Part shown: piece by piece, positions 1 to 6,969 of the stretch | Layout of the letters: each line of letters opens with the position of its first letter | How positions within the stretch are numbered: the first letter of the stretch is position 1 | Source: CBDUMN01 sp965368335 | GTDB taxonomy: Bacteria; Pseudomonadota; Alphaproteobacteria; Rhodospirillales; JAPHRK01 | NCBI GenBank assembly: GCA_965368335.1 | Contig: CBDUMN010000028.1 | Coordinates: forward strand, 1-38,158 | Reading direction: 5' to 3' | DNA length: 38,158 bases | Notes under the pieces: generated by a model | Told to the model about the DNA's origin: nothing | Databases searched by the model: none | Seen by the model: the letters and a program-made list of their open reading frames with translations, nothing else | Position numbers and translations under genes: made by a program

Positions 1-105
1 CATTGCGATACGGCCATTATACAAAACAAAACTTACGTTTTCACACAGGCTGCAATCGGCGGCCTTTTCGGTTGGAGTCGGCCGAAGCCGTATCCTGTAT
101 TCGTA

Positions 106-723
106 TTAGCGGGAGTAAAATTCGACCACCAGGTTCGGTTCCATCTGAACCGGATAAGGCACGTCGGCCAGCTTGGGCGTACGAACGAAGGTGCCTTTCA
201 TCTTCTTGTGGTCCACTTCCATGTATTCCGGGGTATCGCGCTCGGCAGAGGCGACGGCTTCCAGGACCATGGGGATTTCACGGGACTTTTCGCGAACCTC
301 AATCACGTCGCCTTCCTTAACCAAGTAGGAGGGGATGTTGACCTTGCGGCCATTGACCTTGACGTGGCCGTGATTGACGAACTGGCGCGAAGCGAAAACG
401 GTCGGAACGAACTTCATACGGTAGACCACGGCGTCCAGACGGCGCTCGAGAATGCCGATGAGGTTTTCCGAGGTGTCCCCACGACGGCTGGCGGCTTCTT
501 TATAGTAGCGCCGGAACTGCTTTTCGCTGATCGAGCCATAGTAGCCTTTGAGCTTCTGCTTGGCGTTCAGCTGCAGACCGAAGTCGGACGGGCGGCGCTT
601 ACGGCGCTGGCCGTGTTCGCCGGGACCGTATTCACGGGTGTTGAAAGGGCTCTTCGGACGGCCCCAGAGGTTGACGCCCAAACGGCGGTCAATCTTATAC
701 TTCGAACGGATGCGTTTACTCAT
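106..723 (-). CDS. rpsD: 30S ribosomal protein S4
   Basis: Primary rRNA-binding protein that nucleates assembly of the 30S subunit body and helps maintain decoding accuracy. The 205-residue product has the normal bacterial length. It begins MSKRIRSKYKIDRRLG, carries the N-terminal S4 domain (about residues 1-90), and has an S4 RNA-binding fold near residues 95-155 with the family-typical stretch RQFVNHGHVKVNG. It ends in the usual VEFYSR. The start is an ATG at 721-723. A sigma70-like promoter lies about 130 bp upstream, just past the end of the HNH gene, so rpsD is probably transcribed alone. Here it sits outside the alpha-operon context that some bacteria use. Identification is essentially certain. 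Confidence 0.98.
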   Translation of the reverse strand: MSKRIRSKYKIDRRLGVNLWGRPKSPFNTREYGPGEHGQRRKRRPSDFGLQLNAKQKLKGYYGSISEKQFRRYYKEAASRRGDTSENLIGILERRLDAVVYRMKFVPTVFASRQFVNHGHVKVNGRKVNIPSYLVKEGDVIEVREKSREIPMVLEAVASAERDTPEYMEVDHKKMKGTFVRTPKLADVPYPVQMEPNLVVEFYSR

Positions 724-852
724 CTCAGTCTCTCACTCATTTAATCAGGTTTGTTATTCCCACCCGGTAGGCCTTGATCCCTTAAAAAAAGGGGGCGGGG
801 ACCGCAGCCAAAAACAGCCGCAAACCCACGTTCCCGGGCATTGGAAGCGCGC

Positions 853-880
853 ACTATAAGGATCGCGGGAGCGAAGTCAA
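853..880 (-). promoter_or_regulatory. Predicted sigma70 promoter of rpsD
   Basis: On the minus strand, TTGACT (plus positions 875-880) is followed after 16 bp by TATAGT (853-858). This predicts a start near 846 and a 5' untranslated leader of roughly 120 nt. The leader contains a G-rich run (minus-strand C-run) near 790-800. Ribosomal protein S4 represses its own translation in many bacteria, so a long leader is plausible, but I cannot show a binding structure. Confidence 0.5.
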
Positions 881-907
881 GTTTACGCTCGCTTTTAGCT
901 CGCGAAA

Positions 908-1471
908 CTAATCGCTATCCAGTTCGGAATCCCAGTAGAGGAAATCTCGCCAACTTTCATGAAGGTAGTTGGGCGGAAAGGCCTGACCGTTGCGCTGAAG
1001 CTGGAAATTGGTCGGCTGAGCAGGCTTGTGGCGTGGGATCATCCCCGCCTGTTTTGGGAGTTTCGAGCCCTTAACCAAATTGCAGGGGCTGCAAGCGGTA
1101 ACCACATTCTCCCAGTTGGTGCCGCCACCGTGGGCCCGAGGAACCACATGATCGAAGGTCAGGTCGTGCACGGGGAAACGCTCGCCACAGTATTGGCAGG
1201 CGAACTTATCGCGCAAAAACACGTTAAACCGTGTGAAGGCCGGACGGCGCATGGCCGGAACATATTCCTTCAGGGAAATCACGCTCGGCAGCTTCAATTC
1301 AAAGCTCGGGGAGTGAACCGCTTGGTCATATTCGGCCAAAACATTGACCCGGTCTAAAAAAACGGCCTTGACCGCATCCTGCCAAGACCATAGGGACAAA
1401 GGGAAGTAGCTCAACGGCCTGAAATCGGCGTTGAGCACAAGAGCCGGCGCACTATCGAGCGGCATACGCAT
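908..1471 (-). CDS. HNH endonuclease family protein
   Basis: Small nuclease-like protein of 187 residues. The C-terminal half holds a classical HNH motif with two zinc-binding CxxC pairs. The first pair is ACQYCGE; then comes the core LTFDHVVPRAHGG, with the catalytic His after Asp; next is NWENVVTACSPCN, with Asn and the second Cys pair, and a KG(S)K tail. The N-terminal 80 residues (LVLNADFRPLSYFPLSLWSW) match the conserved front end of a chromosomal HNH family that is widespread in alphaproteobacteria and is not linked to a restriction system. The biological substrate of that family is not known to me. It lies upstream of rpsD on the same strand, with a separate rpsD promoter after its stop. 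Family assignment is firm; function is open. Confidence 0.88.
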   Translation of the reverse strand: MRMPLDSAPALVLNADFRPLSYFPLSLWSWQDAVKAVFLDRVNVLAEYDQAVHSPSFELKLPSVISLKEYVPAMRRPAFTRFNVFLRDKFACQYCGERFPVHDLTFDHVVPRAHGGGTNWENVVTACSPCNLVKGSKLPKQAGMIPRHKPAQPTNFQLQRNGQAFPPNYLHESWRDFLYWDSELDSD

Positions 1472-1607
1472 GCCAACCTCCTTGTCCCGTCTTTGTCACC
1501 TCAAAGGCTACAATATATTGTGTTAACTACAAACTAATCCTACGAGACATATTCATTACAATTGCTCCCTCATAGAATATGGCAATTGCTACGGTAAAGT
1601 CCAATCC

Positions 1608-2462
1608 ATGACCGAAAAACCCAAGCCACCCGCCGTCACCCGCTTCGCCCCCAGCCCAACCGGCTTACTCCACCTGGGCCATGCCTTCTCAGCCCTTTAT
1701 GCCGAAGCTTCGGCCAAGCGCGATAAAGGACGTTTCCTCTTACGCATCGAAGACATCGACAAAGGGCGTTGCCGTTCCGAATTCGAAGACGCCCTGCTTG
1801 AAGACCTTGCCTGGCTGGGGCTTGATTGGGAAGAGCCGGTGCGTCGCCAGTCGGACCACATGGCCGACTATGAAGCAGCTTTGCGCAAGTTGATCGGCTT
1901 CAAGCTCCTTTATCCCTGCTTTTGCACACGCAAGGAAATTCAGGCTGAAATTGAACAGATCGGCCATGCGCCCCACGGCCCCGACGGCCCGGTCTATCCC
2001 GGCACCTGCAAGCACCTGGACGAAGTTGAGCGGGCCCAGAAAATGGAGAGCGGCATTCCCTTTGCTTTACGCTTAGACGTAGAAAAGGCCCTCGTCGAAA
2101 CCGGCCCGCTCCATTGGACAGACCGGAAACGAGGAAAGGTGGAAGCAACGCCCGGTATTTTCGGCGACGTCGTGCTCGCCCGCAAGGACACGCCGACCAG
2201 CTACCATCTATCCGTCACCCTCGACGACGACCTCCAGGACATTTCGCTGGTTACCCGCGGGCAGGATCTTTTCGAAGCAACGCACATCCACCGCTTATTG
2301 CAAGAGCTTCTGGGTCTTAAGGTTCCCGACTATGACCACCATCCATTGATGACCGGAGAGGACGGCAAACGCTACGCCAAACGCGATCAGTCCAAGACCC
2401 TCAAAAGTCTTCGTGAAACCGGACATAGCCCAGCCGAAGTGCGCAAGATGGCAGGCTTCTAA
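1608..2462 (+). CDS. gluQRS: Glutamyl-Q tRNA(Asp) synthetase
   Basis: Activates glutamate and transfers it to the queuosine base at position 34 of tRNA(Asp). This paralogue of GluRS lacks the anticodon-binding domain. The 284-residue length matches that truncated family rather than full GluRS (about 470). Visible motifs are the class I signature in RFAPSPTGLLHLGHAFSAL, the zinc-binding cysteines YPCFCTRKE and YPGTCKH that are typical of GluQRS, and the KMSKS counterpart KRYAKRDQSKTL near residues 253-264. The gene starts at the ATG at 1608 and is divergent from the HNH gene across an AT-rich 136-bp gap. Its end is 15 bp from the convergent Nudix gene. The function implies that the organism makes queuosine-modified tRNA. 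Confidence 0.95.
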   Translation: MTEKPKPPAVTRFAPSPTGLLHLGHAFSALYAEASAKRDKGRFLLRIEDIDKGRCRSEFEDALLEDLAWLGLDWEEPVRRQSDHMADYEAALRKLIGFKLLYPCFCTRKEIQAEIEQIGHAPHGPDGPVYPGTCKHLDEVERAQKMESGIPFALRLDVEKALVETGPLHWTDRKRGKVEATPGIFGDVVLARKDTPTSYHLSVTLDDDLQDISLVTRGQDLFEATHIHRLLQELLGLKVPDYDHHPLMTGEDGKRYAKRDQSKTLKSLRETGHSPAEVRKMAGF

Positions 2463-2477
2463 TCTAGGGTCCTGCCC

Positions 2478-3329
2478 CTAGGTCGATCTGTGAAGGCCGT
2501 TAACCAGATCCATATACTCGGGATGATCGGGTTTGATGTGCCCGTGACGGATCAGGAAATCGATAACAACCAGTGAGCAATTGAACTTGAAGTCATCGCT
2601 GGTTTGAACGATTTCGGCGACCTCATCGAGGCTCATAAGAGAAAAGCCCTCCATCTCACCGTCCGAACAAACCGGCGTCAATCCCTCGGGTAGCTCGAGA
2701 TCATAGTTGAACAGCACGTCGCGGCGCACCCCATGAACATGGTCGAGACAATATGAAATCGCCCCGATAGGTTTGGACTGCAACGCCATTTCCGGGGTAA
2801 GTCCCGCTTCCTCGGCGCATTCCTTGATCAGGTTTTGCTCAAGCGTGAGATCGGCAGGCTGTCCTCCAGCGACCAACTGATCGAGCTTCCCCGGCGAGAC
2901 GATCCGATCCATGGCCCGCTTCCCAATCCACATCTTCAACCCTTCGGACGTTGTGACATAACCATTGATATGGATGCCGTAGGCGATGACGCCAAGCAAC
3001 GGCACGGCGGCCCGTTCGATAACGAAGGCGGGCGGTTCAGCAAAACTCTGCCCCACCCGATAGGGCTCTCCGACCCAGCGATCCAGAAAGCCCTCATCAT
3101 GGAGGGTCCGGACAACCTGATCGACGGCTTCCGTGCGCCTCGCGGGAGTATCCAGATCGTCCGTCAGCGCCACCTGCTCCTCATCAACCCGAAAAACCGA
3201 GTCGAAACGGCCTAGTTCCTTAGCGATCTGGGGCTTGACCCACCCCAGATCTCGTCCCTCAACCCGAAAAGGCTGGGCGCCGGTCAAGTCGTGGCGATTG
3301 CAGGTCTCGATACGGTCTGAAAAGCTCAT
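2478..3329 (-). CDS. Nudix hydrolase with N-terminal DUF4743 domain
   Basis: Predicted hydrolase of a nucleoside diphosphate linked to another group. The 283-residue protein has an N-terminal DUF4743-type region (about 1-120) followed by a Nudix domain (about 125-265). The Nudix box is recognisable near residues 155-177, with GGQPADLTLEQ leading to KECAEEAGL. Compared with GX5EX7REUXEEXGU, the first Glu is Thr and the Arg is Lys, while the metal-binding EE pair is intact. Eukaryotic and bacterial relatives include thiamine-pyrophosphokinase-associated Nudix proteins, but the substrate here cannot be read from sequence. It starts at the ATG at 3327-3329 and converges with gluQRS. Family assignment is good; the specific reaction is unknown. 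Confidence 0.87.
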   Translation of the reverse strand: MSFSDRIETCNRHDLTGAQPFRVEGRDLGWVKPQIAKELGRFDSVFRVDEEQVALTDDLDTPARRTEAVDQVVRTLHDEGFLDRWVGEPYRVGQSFAEPPAFVIERAAVPLLGVIAYGIHINGYVTTSEGLKMWIGKRAMDRIVSPGKLDQLVAGGQPADLTLEQNLIKECAEEAGLTPEMALQSKPIGAISYCLDHVHGVRRDVLFNYDLELPEGLTPVCSDGEMEGFSLMSLDEVAEIVQTSDDFKFNCSLVVIDFLIRHGHIKPDHPEYMDLVNGLHRST

Positions 3330-3430
3330 GGAATTTCCTTCGATGTGATGGTCAAACGCTATCCGGCTGAAGGTTTATACGCAAGACCCCTCCCTTGTTT
3401 TTCAGCATGCTTTGTGCCAGCTTGTGGCCC

Positions 3431-3922
3431 ATGAAAATCTCGGTCAAAAAAGTCTCGTCTGACACCTTCGCCATTAGCTTCGGCGATGTGGTCGTGGCGC
3501 TCAGCGAAGCCGAAGTGCGGACCCTTCTGCTTCAGCTTACCCGCACCATTTCGCCTGAGCTTGCGGCACGGCGCGCCCGACGGATGTCAGGAGGGGGCGG
3601 TCCCGATTACCGTGGTTTTATGCGCCGATTGAGAAACGCCAACGACATCGGCATTCAAGCCCTGCTTCGCTCGGTCTCGACCGACGACACGCTGATCCTG
3701 CTAAAACTCGGCGAAAAAAGCGAATTGCTGCAGAAAAAGCTGTTTAGCAACATGAGCGACAAGTCTGCCCAGATGTTCACCGAAGACCTGAGCTATAAGT
3801 TTCCCGACGACCTGGTCCCCGACACCATGGCCCGCGACGCCTTAAGCCGGATTATGGAGGAGGCGGAAAAACTCGAAGCCCGCGGCACCCTCACCTACGA
3901 GGACGAACCACTGGTCGATTAA
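3431..3922 (+). CDS. Stand-alone FliG C-terminal-domain-like protein
   Basis: A 163-residue protein in which residues about 65-155 resemble the C-terminal domain of the flagellar switch protein FliG. Diagnostic stretches are LLRSVSTDDTLILLKLGEK, then LFSNMSDKSAQMFTEDL (near 104-120), then a DALSRIMEEAEKLEARGTL helix. This is the order found in FliG (a 'reverse' helix, the FSNMS..A..L.ED motif, then a final helix). The N-terminal 45 residues look like a small beta domain, and the FliG N and middle domains are absent. No flagellar gene lies nearby. The ATG at 3431 is preferred because the residues before it (from a TTG at 3395) look non-coding in character. It is followed by a terminator shared with convergent gcrA. 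The domain call is mine from pattern similarity; the function (motor, polarity or other) is unknown. Confidence 0.75.
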   Translation: MKISVKKVSSDTFAISFGDVVVALSEAEVRTLLLQLTRTISPELAARRARRMSGGGGPDYRGFMRRLRNANDIGIQALLRSVSTDDTLILLKLGEKSELLQKKLFSNMSDKSAQMFTEDLSYKFPDDLVPDTMARDALSRIMEEAEKLEARGTLTYEDEPLVD

Positions 3923-3951
3923 TCAGCTAGCGCAGATTTGATTAAAGATGC

Positions 3952-3979
3952 AAAAAAGGGAGCCATGAAGACTCCCTTT
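3952..3979 (-). terminator. Rho-independent terminator of gcrA
   Basis: An 8-bp perfect stem AAAGGGAG/CTCCCTTT with a 9-nt loop. Read on the minus strand it is followed by six T residues, so it ends gcrA transcription. The plus-strand side has only a short T tract and may weakly end the FliG-like gene that converges on it. Confidence 0.8.
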
Positions 3980-4010
3980 ATCGCAATTCAACAAGTTCTT
4001 TCCCGAGGAG

Positions 4011-4409
4011 CTAAGCCGCCGCGGTTTCCTTCTTGTCGCCTTTAGAACTCTTCACATAGGCCCGCTCACAATGCTCCAGGCAATAGGGTTTGCCCGGCAC
4101 GGTCTCTTCACCGCAGAAACGGAATTCAGGCGTTCCCGGCTCACCCGAAGGCCAGCTGCACATGCCGCTTTTAAGCGACTGGAGAGTCACCGTGCCCGGC
4201 CCTTTGGCTTCCTTGCGCTTGGGGCGCGGTTTGGGCGTAGCGCTCCGTTTGATGGGCGAGCCGCGCTTGGGCAGGCCCAGACGGTGAACCTTACCGACCA
4301 CCGCGTTTTTAGTAATGCCCAGGCGCTTGCCGATTTCAGCCGCCGAAAGGCCTTCAGCCCAGAGCTTGGACAGCTCTTCAATCCGTTCTTCAGTCCATTC
4401 CACGCTCAT
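4011..4409 (-). CDS. gcrA: GcrA cell-cycle regulator
   Basis: Alphaproteobacterial transcription factor that binds sigma70 RNA polymerase and reads CcrM-methylated GANTC sites to drive S-phase genes. The 132-residue product starts MSVEWTEERIEELSKLW and has an HTH region with the highly conserved GLSAAEIGKRLGITKNAVVG and KVHRLGLPKRGSPI. A basic proline-rich linker follows, then a C-terminal cysteine-containing region (GMCSWPSGEPGTPEFRFCG, YCLEHCERAY) that is typical of full-length GcrA. An in-frame extension to 4514 exists, but the ATG at 4409 has a good ribosome site (GGGAAGGG, about 6 nt upstream) and matches known family starts. The upstream region has two perfect DnaA boxes and a GANTC site. 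Confidence 0.95.
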   Translation of the reverse strand: MSVEWTEERIEELSKLWAEGLSAAEIGKRLGITKNAVVGKVHRLGLPKRGSPIKRSATPKPRPKRKEAKGPGTVTLQSLKSGMCSWPSGEPGTPEFRFCGEETVPGKPYCLEHCERAYVKSSKGDKKETAAA

Positions 4410-4521
4410 GTGTACCCTTCCCGCTATGTCCGACGCGCGGCTCTCGCGTCTCCCCGCCGGACTCTCACTTCCGAAGGCGCCGGGCGGCAAAAGCCCCGCG
4501 CCCAAAATCTGCAAAGAAGGT

Positions 4522-4646
4522 ACTATATGTTGGTGGGGCGCTCAAGTCAGATTACAATATTTTGTGTGGATAACTAGATTCGGTTTGCCGATTTTTTGGC
4601 TGCTTACAAGTTTTTTCTAGTGCGTAAATAAATTTTCTGTGGATAA
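4522..4646 (-). promoter_or_regulatory. gcrA upstream control region with two DnaA boxes and a GANTC site
   Basis: AT-rich intergenic DNA between gcrA and the divergent thioesterase. It contains two exact 9-mers TGTGGATAA (complement of the DnaA box TTATCCACA) at 4565-4573 and 4638-4646, and a GATTC (GANTC methylation site) at 4577-4581. A minus-strand TATAGT (4522-4527), 17 bp from CTGACT, could be the gcrA promoter. In Caulobacter, DnaA activates gcrA and methylation of its promoter modulates it; that established circuit is the natural reading here. Confidence 0.65.
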
Positions 4647-4673
4647 AGAACCGCAACGGAAAAAGGAAAAATC

Positions 4674-5105
4674 ATGACCGGTTTCATCCAAACATACCGC
4701 GGCACCGTCGCCCCCGACCAATGTGATCATTTAGGTCACATGAACGTCCAGCACTACGTTTCGGCTATCAGCGATGCCGCTTTTTCCTTGATGACCGAGA
4801 TCGGCCTCGGCCCCCGTCGGATCGAGGAGCTTCAAGTCGGGATCGCCGCAGTCCACATGGAGATCAGCTACCTCCAGGAAATCAACTCAGGCGCGGTCAT
4901 CTATATAGAATCGGCCATCGGCAGAATTGACGGCAAGAAAATCACTTTTCTCCACCGCATGACCGAAGCCGAAACCGGCAGGGTCGCCATGAAGGCGAAG
5001 GTATTGGGCGTCGGCATGTGCCTTGATAAGCGCAAATCTACAGAACTCCCAAACGACGTTCTTGAAAAAGCCCACAGCCATCTCGCCGATGAAAGCGAAT
5101 GGTAA
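4674..5105 (+). CDS. Acyl-CoA thioesterase-like hot-dog protein
   Basis: Predicted thioester hydrolase of the 4HBT/YbgC hot-dog superfamily. The 143-residue protein is one hot-dog domain. Near residues 15-27 it carries the catalytic-loop pattern DQCDHLGHMNVQHY, in which the Asp/His and the Asn-x-x-x-Tyr pattern correspond to the YbgC/FadM active site. It then has the usual long helix and the sheet ending in a conserved VAMKAKVLGVGMC strand. It starts at ATG 4674, preceded by a purine-rich GGAAAAAGGAAAAATC, and is divergent from gcrA. The acyl substrate (short-chain, 4-hydroxybenzoyl or other) cannot be told from sequence. Confidence 0.85.
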   Translation: MTGFIQTYRGTVAPDQCDHLGHMNVQHYVSAISDAAFSLMTEIGLGPRRIEELQVGIAAVHMEISYLQEINSGAVIYIESAIGRIDGKKITFLHRMTEAETGRVAMKAKVLGVGMCLDKRKSTELPNDVLEKAHSHLADESEW

Positions 5106-5142
5106 CGGGAGCTAACGACGCGCAAAATTAGCCAAGTTGGCC

Positions 5143-6759
5143 CTAGAGGCCCTGGAGGCCCTTGTAGCCATTCAGAACCGAAAGAACTTTGCTTTGATTT
5201 TCCTCAACGAACACTCGATAAGCCATATCTTCATGGAGGATGTGAGAAACCCACCATGACGTCAATGCGTCTGAAATCCCCCCAACGGGCCAGTTCGCAG
5301 GGTCCAGGTTGCATTGGCGCTGCTCTTCCGAAAGCCATGATCGAAATTGATCGTGTGACGCCTTATGCTTCTCAAAACCCGGATAACCTAGCTCTTCCAT
5401 TACTTTTTCTTCGGAGCCGAGGTGGATTTCCGTATATTGGGAAAGTATCGCCAATGCATCGGGAAGATTCGACCTCCCCTCTTGGTTCGTTTTTTTCAGA
5501 TCGTTGATCAGCCGCATTAATACTCGGTGATCCGCATCCCATTTGGCGACACCGACCGTCATGGAAGGCAGCCAGGCAAGAGTGCTAAACTTGGATGTTT
5601 CGGCGGCTTTGACTCCAGACATATTTTCAGCATGCCAATAAGGCAGGGTCAGCGTGACTTGCGTACCCTTTCCCACCTCACTTTGCATTTCGATATCGCC
5701 GCCATGCATTTGGGCTAAACTCTTGCTCAGCGGCAGCCCCAGACCGGTCCCCTCATGCGACATATGCTGCTCGAAACTGGCTTGAACGAAGGGTTTGAAA
5801 ATAAGGGGAATGAGGTCTTCTTCAATACCGCATCCAGTGTCCAAAACGACAATGGAAAGCATGTCGCCGGTACTTTTTAAAACAACCGTTACCGTCCCGT
5901 TTTCAGGGGTAAATTTAACAGCATTGCTCAACAAATTAATTACGATTTGTTTCACCGCCAGGCGATCAGCCATAATAATGGGGAGCGTCGGATCGATCTG
6001 AGTTTCAATGGAAATTCCATTGGTTCTGGCGCGTCCCCGCACCATCACCATGGCCTCCTCGATAAGTCGCCGGACTTCGATCGGTTCCTTGAACAATTCG
6101 TGGCGTCCGGCTTCAATTCTGGACATTTCCAAAATCTGCGAAATCAAACTCAGCAAATGAGTTCCACTGCTGTGAATATCGCGGGCATAGCCGACATACC
6201 GATCAAGATCTTCAGAGCCTATGGATTTCTCACTTATGATTTCCGAAAACCCAAGAATCGCGTTCAACGGCGTACGCAATTCATGGCTCATATTGGCGAG
6301 AAACAACGACTTCGCCCTGTCTGCCGCCAGAGCCCGCTCTTTCGCCTCAATCAGATCATGCATATGATTGTGCCGCTCAATTGCATAGCGGACGGAACGG
6401 TTTATATTGTGCTCAAAAGCCGAAAAGTTGTTTGTCTTGACTAAGAAATCATCAGCTCCACAGCGCATCGCCTCAAGGCCGATTTGCTCGTCATGCTGCC
6501 CAGTGATAACCACGATTGGGATGTCAGGCGCCTGTTTGAGAATGGCGCGCAGTGTATTCAAACCCTGGCTATCCGGAAGTCCAAGGTCCAATAGAATGAC
6601 CGTTGGCGCGGGGGGCGTGTCAAGAACGGCCAATCCCTCCCTTAGGCTGGAAGCCGTTGAGACAATAAAGCCACGCCGTTCCCCAATCCGTTCAATTATG
6701 GCATCGGTGTCGGCCTGCGAATCTTCAACCAGAAGGAGGCGTATGGATTGTTCAGTCAT
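5143..6759 (-). CDS. Receiver-histidine kinase-hemerythrin fusion protein
   Basis: A 538-residue soluble signalling protein with three modules. Residues about 5-125 form a receiver domain (acid pair E-D near 12-13, phospho-acceptor Asp58 in ILLDLGLPDS, Lys in FLVKTN). Residues about 145-385 form a histidine kinase, with H159 in MSHELRTPLNAILGF, N-box NLLSNAVKFTPENG, G1 DTGCGIEED and G2 GTGLGLPLSKSL. Residues about 395-525 form a bacteriohemerythrin domain with all expected diiron ligands: WDADH, the His/Glu pair in IHLGSEEKVM, HKASHDQF, and HILHED near the end. There are no membrane segments. Hemerythrins bind O2 and can bind NO, so an oxygen- or NO-tuned kinase is a reasonable inference. The order is unusual: receiver first, diiron domain last. 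No partner regulator is adjacent. Confidence 0.92.
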   Translation of the reverse strand: MTEQSIRLLLVEDSQADTDAIIERIGERRGFIVSTASSLREGLAVLDTPPAPTVILLDLGLPDSQGLNTLRAILKQAPDIPIVVITGQHDEQIGLEAMRCGADDFLVKTNNFSAFEHNINRSVRYAIERHNHMHDLIEAKERALAADRAKSLFLANMSHELRTPLNAILGFSEIISEKSIGSEDLDRYVGYARDIHSSGTHLLSLISQILEMSRIEAGRHELFKEPIEVRRLIEEAMVMVRGRARTNGISIETQIDPTLPIIMADRLAVKQIVINLLSNAVKFTPENGTVTVVLKSTGDMLSIVVLDTGCGIEEDLIPLIFKPFVQASFEQHMSHEGTGLGLPLSKSLAQMHGGDIEMQSEVGKGTQVTLTLPYWHAENMSGVKAAETSKFSTLAWLPSMTVGVAKWDADHRVLMRLINDLKKTNQEGRSNLPDALAILSQYTEIHLGSEEKVMEELGYPGFEKHKASHDQFRSWLSEEQRQCNLDPANWPVGGISDALTSWWVSHILHEDMAYRVFVEENQSKVLSVLNGYKGLQGL

Positions 6760-6863
6760 ACGTATAGGAGTTGTTATCTCTGTGCCCAGACAAATACATT
6801 ATCGCCATTGAGCCTAGCATTTGATTGCAATGATCGGCACCTCATTTTTGCAGCAAAAACATC

Positions 6864-6892
6864 TTGCGACTCGCTCGCAACAATGATATTTC
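6864..6892 (+). promoter_or_regulatory. Candidate promoter of the iron-uptake operon
   Basis: TTGCGA at 6864-6869 is followed by 17 bp and TATTTC at 6887-6892, predicting a start near 6899, exactly where the Fur box begins. The -35 lies in an inverted repeat (TTGCGA-CTCGC-TCGCAA, 6864-6880). The -10 is poor, so this is tentative. Confidence 0.4.
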
Positions 6893-6898
6893 CGTCAC

Positions 6899-6917
6899 GT
6901 TATTAATAATCATTATC
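6899..6917 (+). promoter_or_regulatory. Fur box upstream of fbpA-type gene
   Basis: The 19-mer at 6899-6917 agrees with the classical Fur consensus at 16 of 19 positions, and the right-hand 12 bases (ATAATCATTATC) are exact. It is about 50 bp before the start of the periplasmic iron-binding protein, overlapping the expected transcription start. This predicts repression when iron is plentiful. Confidence 0.8.
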
Positions 6918-6969
6918 ACGCCAGAGGGTTTCCGTTCATTCTTGGGCGTCCCGCAATGAGGAGCAATCA

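Noticed and set aside
1..105. Terminator or gene after rpsD
   Set aside because: Only a short CGGC/GCCG stem near 82-93 without a T-run and an uninformative frame; nothing supportable.
1510..1521. ACAATATATTGT palindrome between the HNH gene and gluQRS as an operator
   Set aside because: AT-rich 12-mers of this kind arise by chance and no known regulator motif matches.
2464..2481. CTAGGG/CCCTAG inverted repeat between gluQRS and the Nudix gene as a terminator
   Set aside because: Six-bp stem, overlaps the Nudix stop codon and has no T-run on either strand.
4540..4660. Replication origin, because of DnaA boxes in AT-rich DNA
   Set aside because: Only two boxes and no 13-mer array, and none of the usual origin neighbours; regulation of gcrA is the simpler reading.
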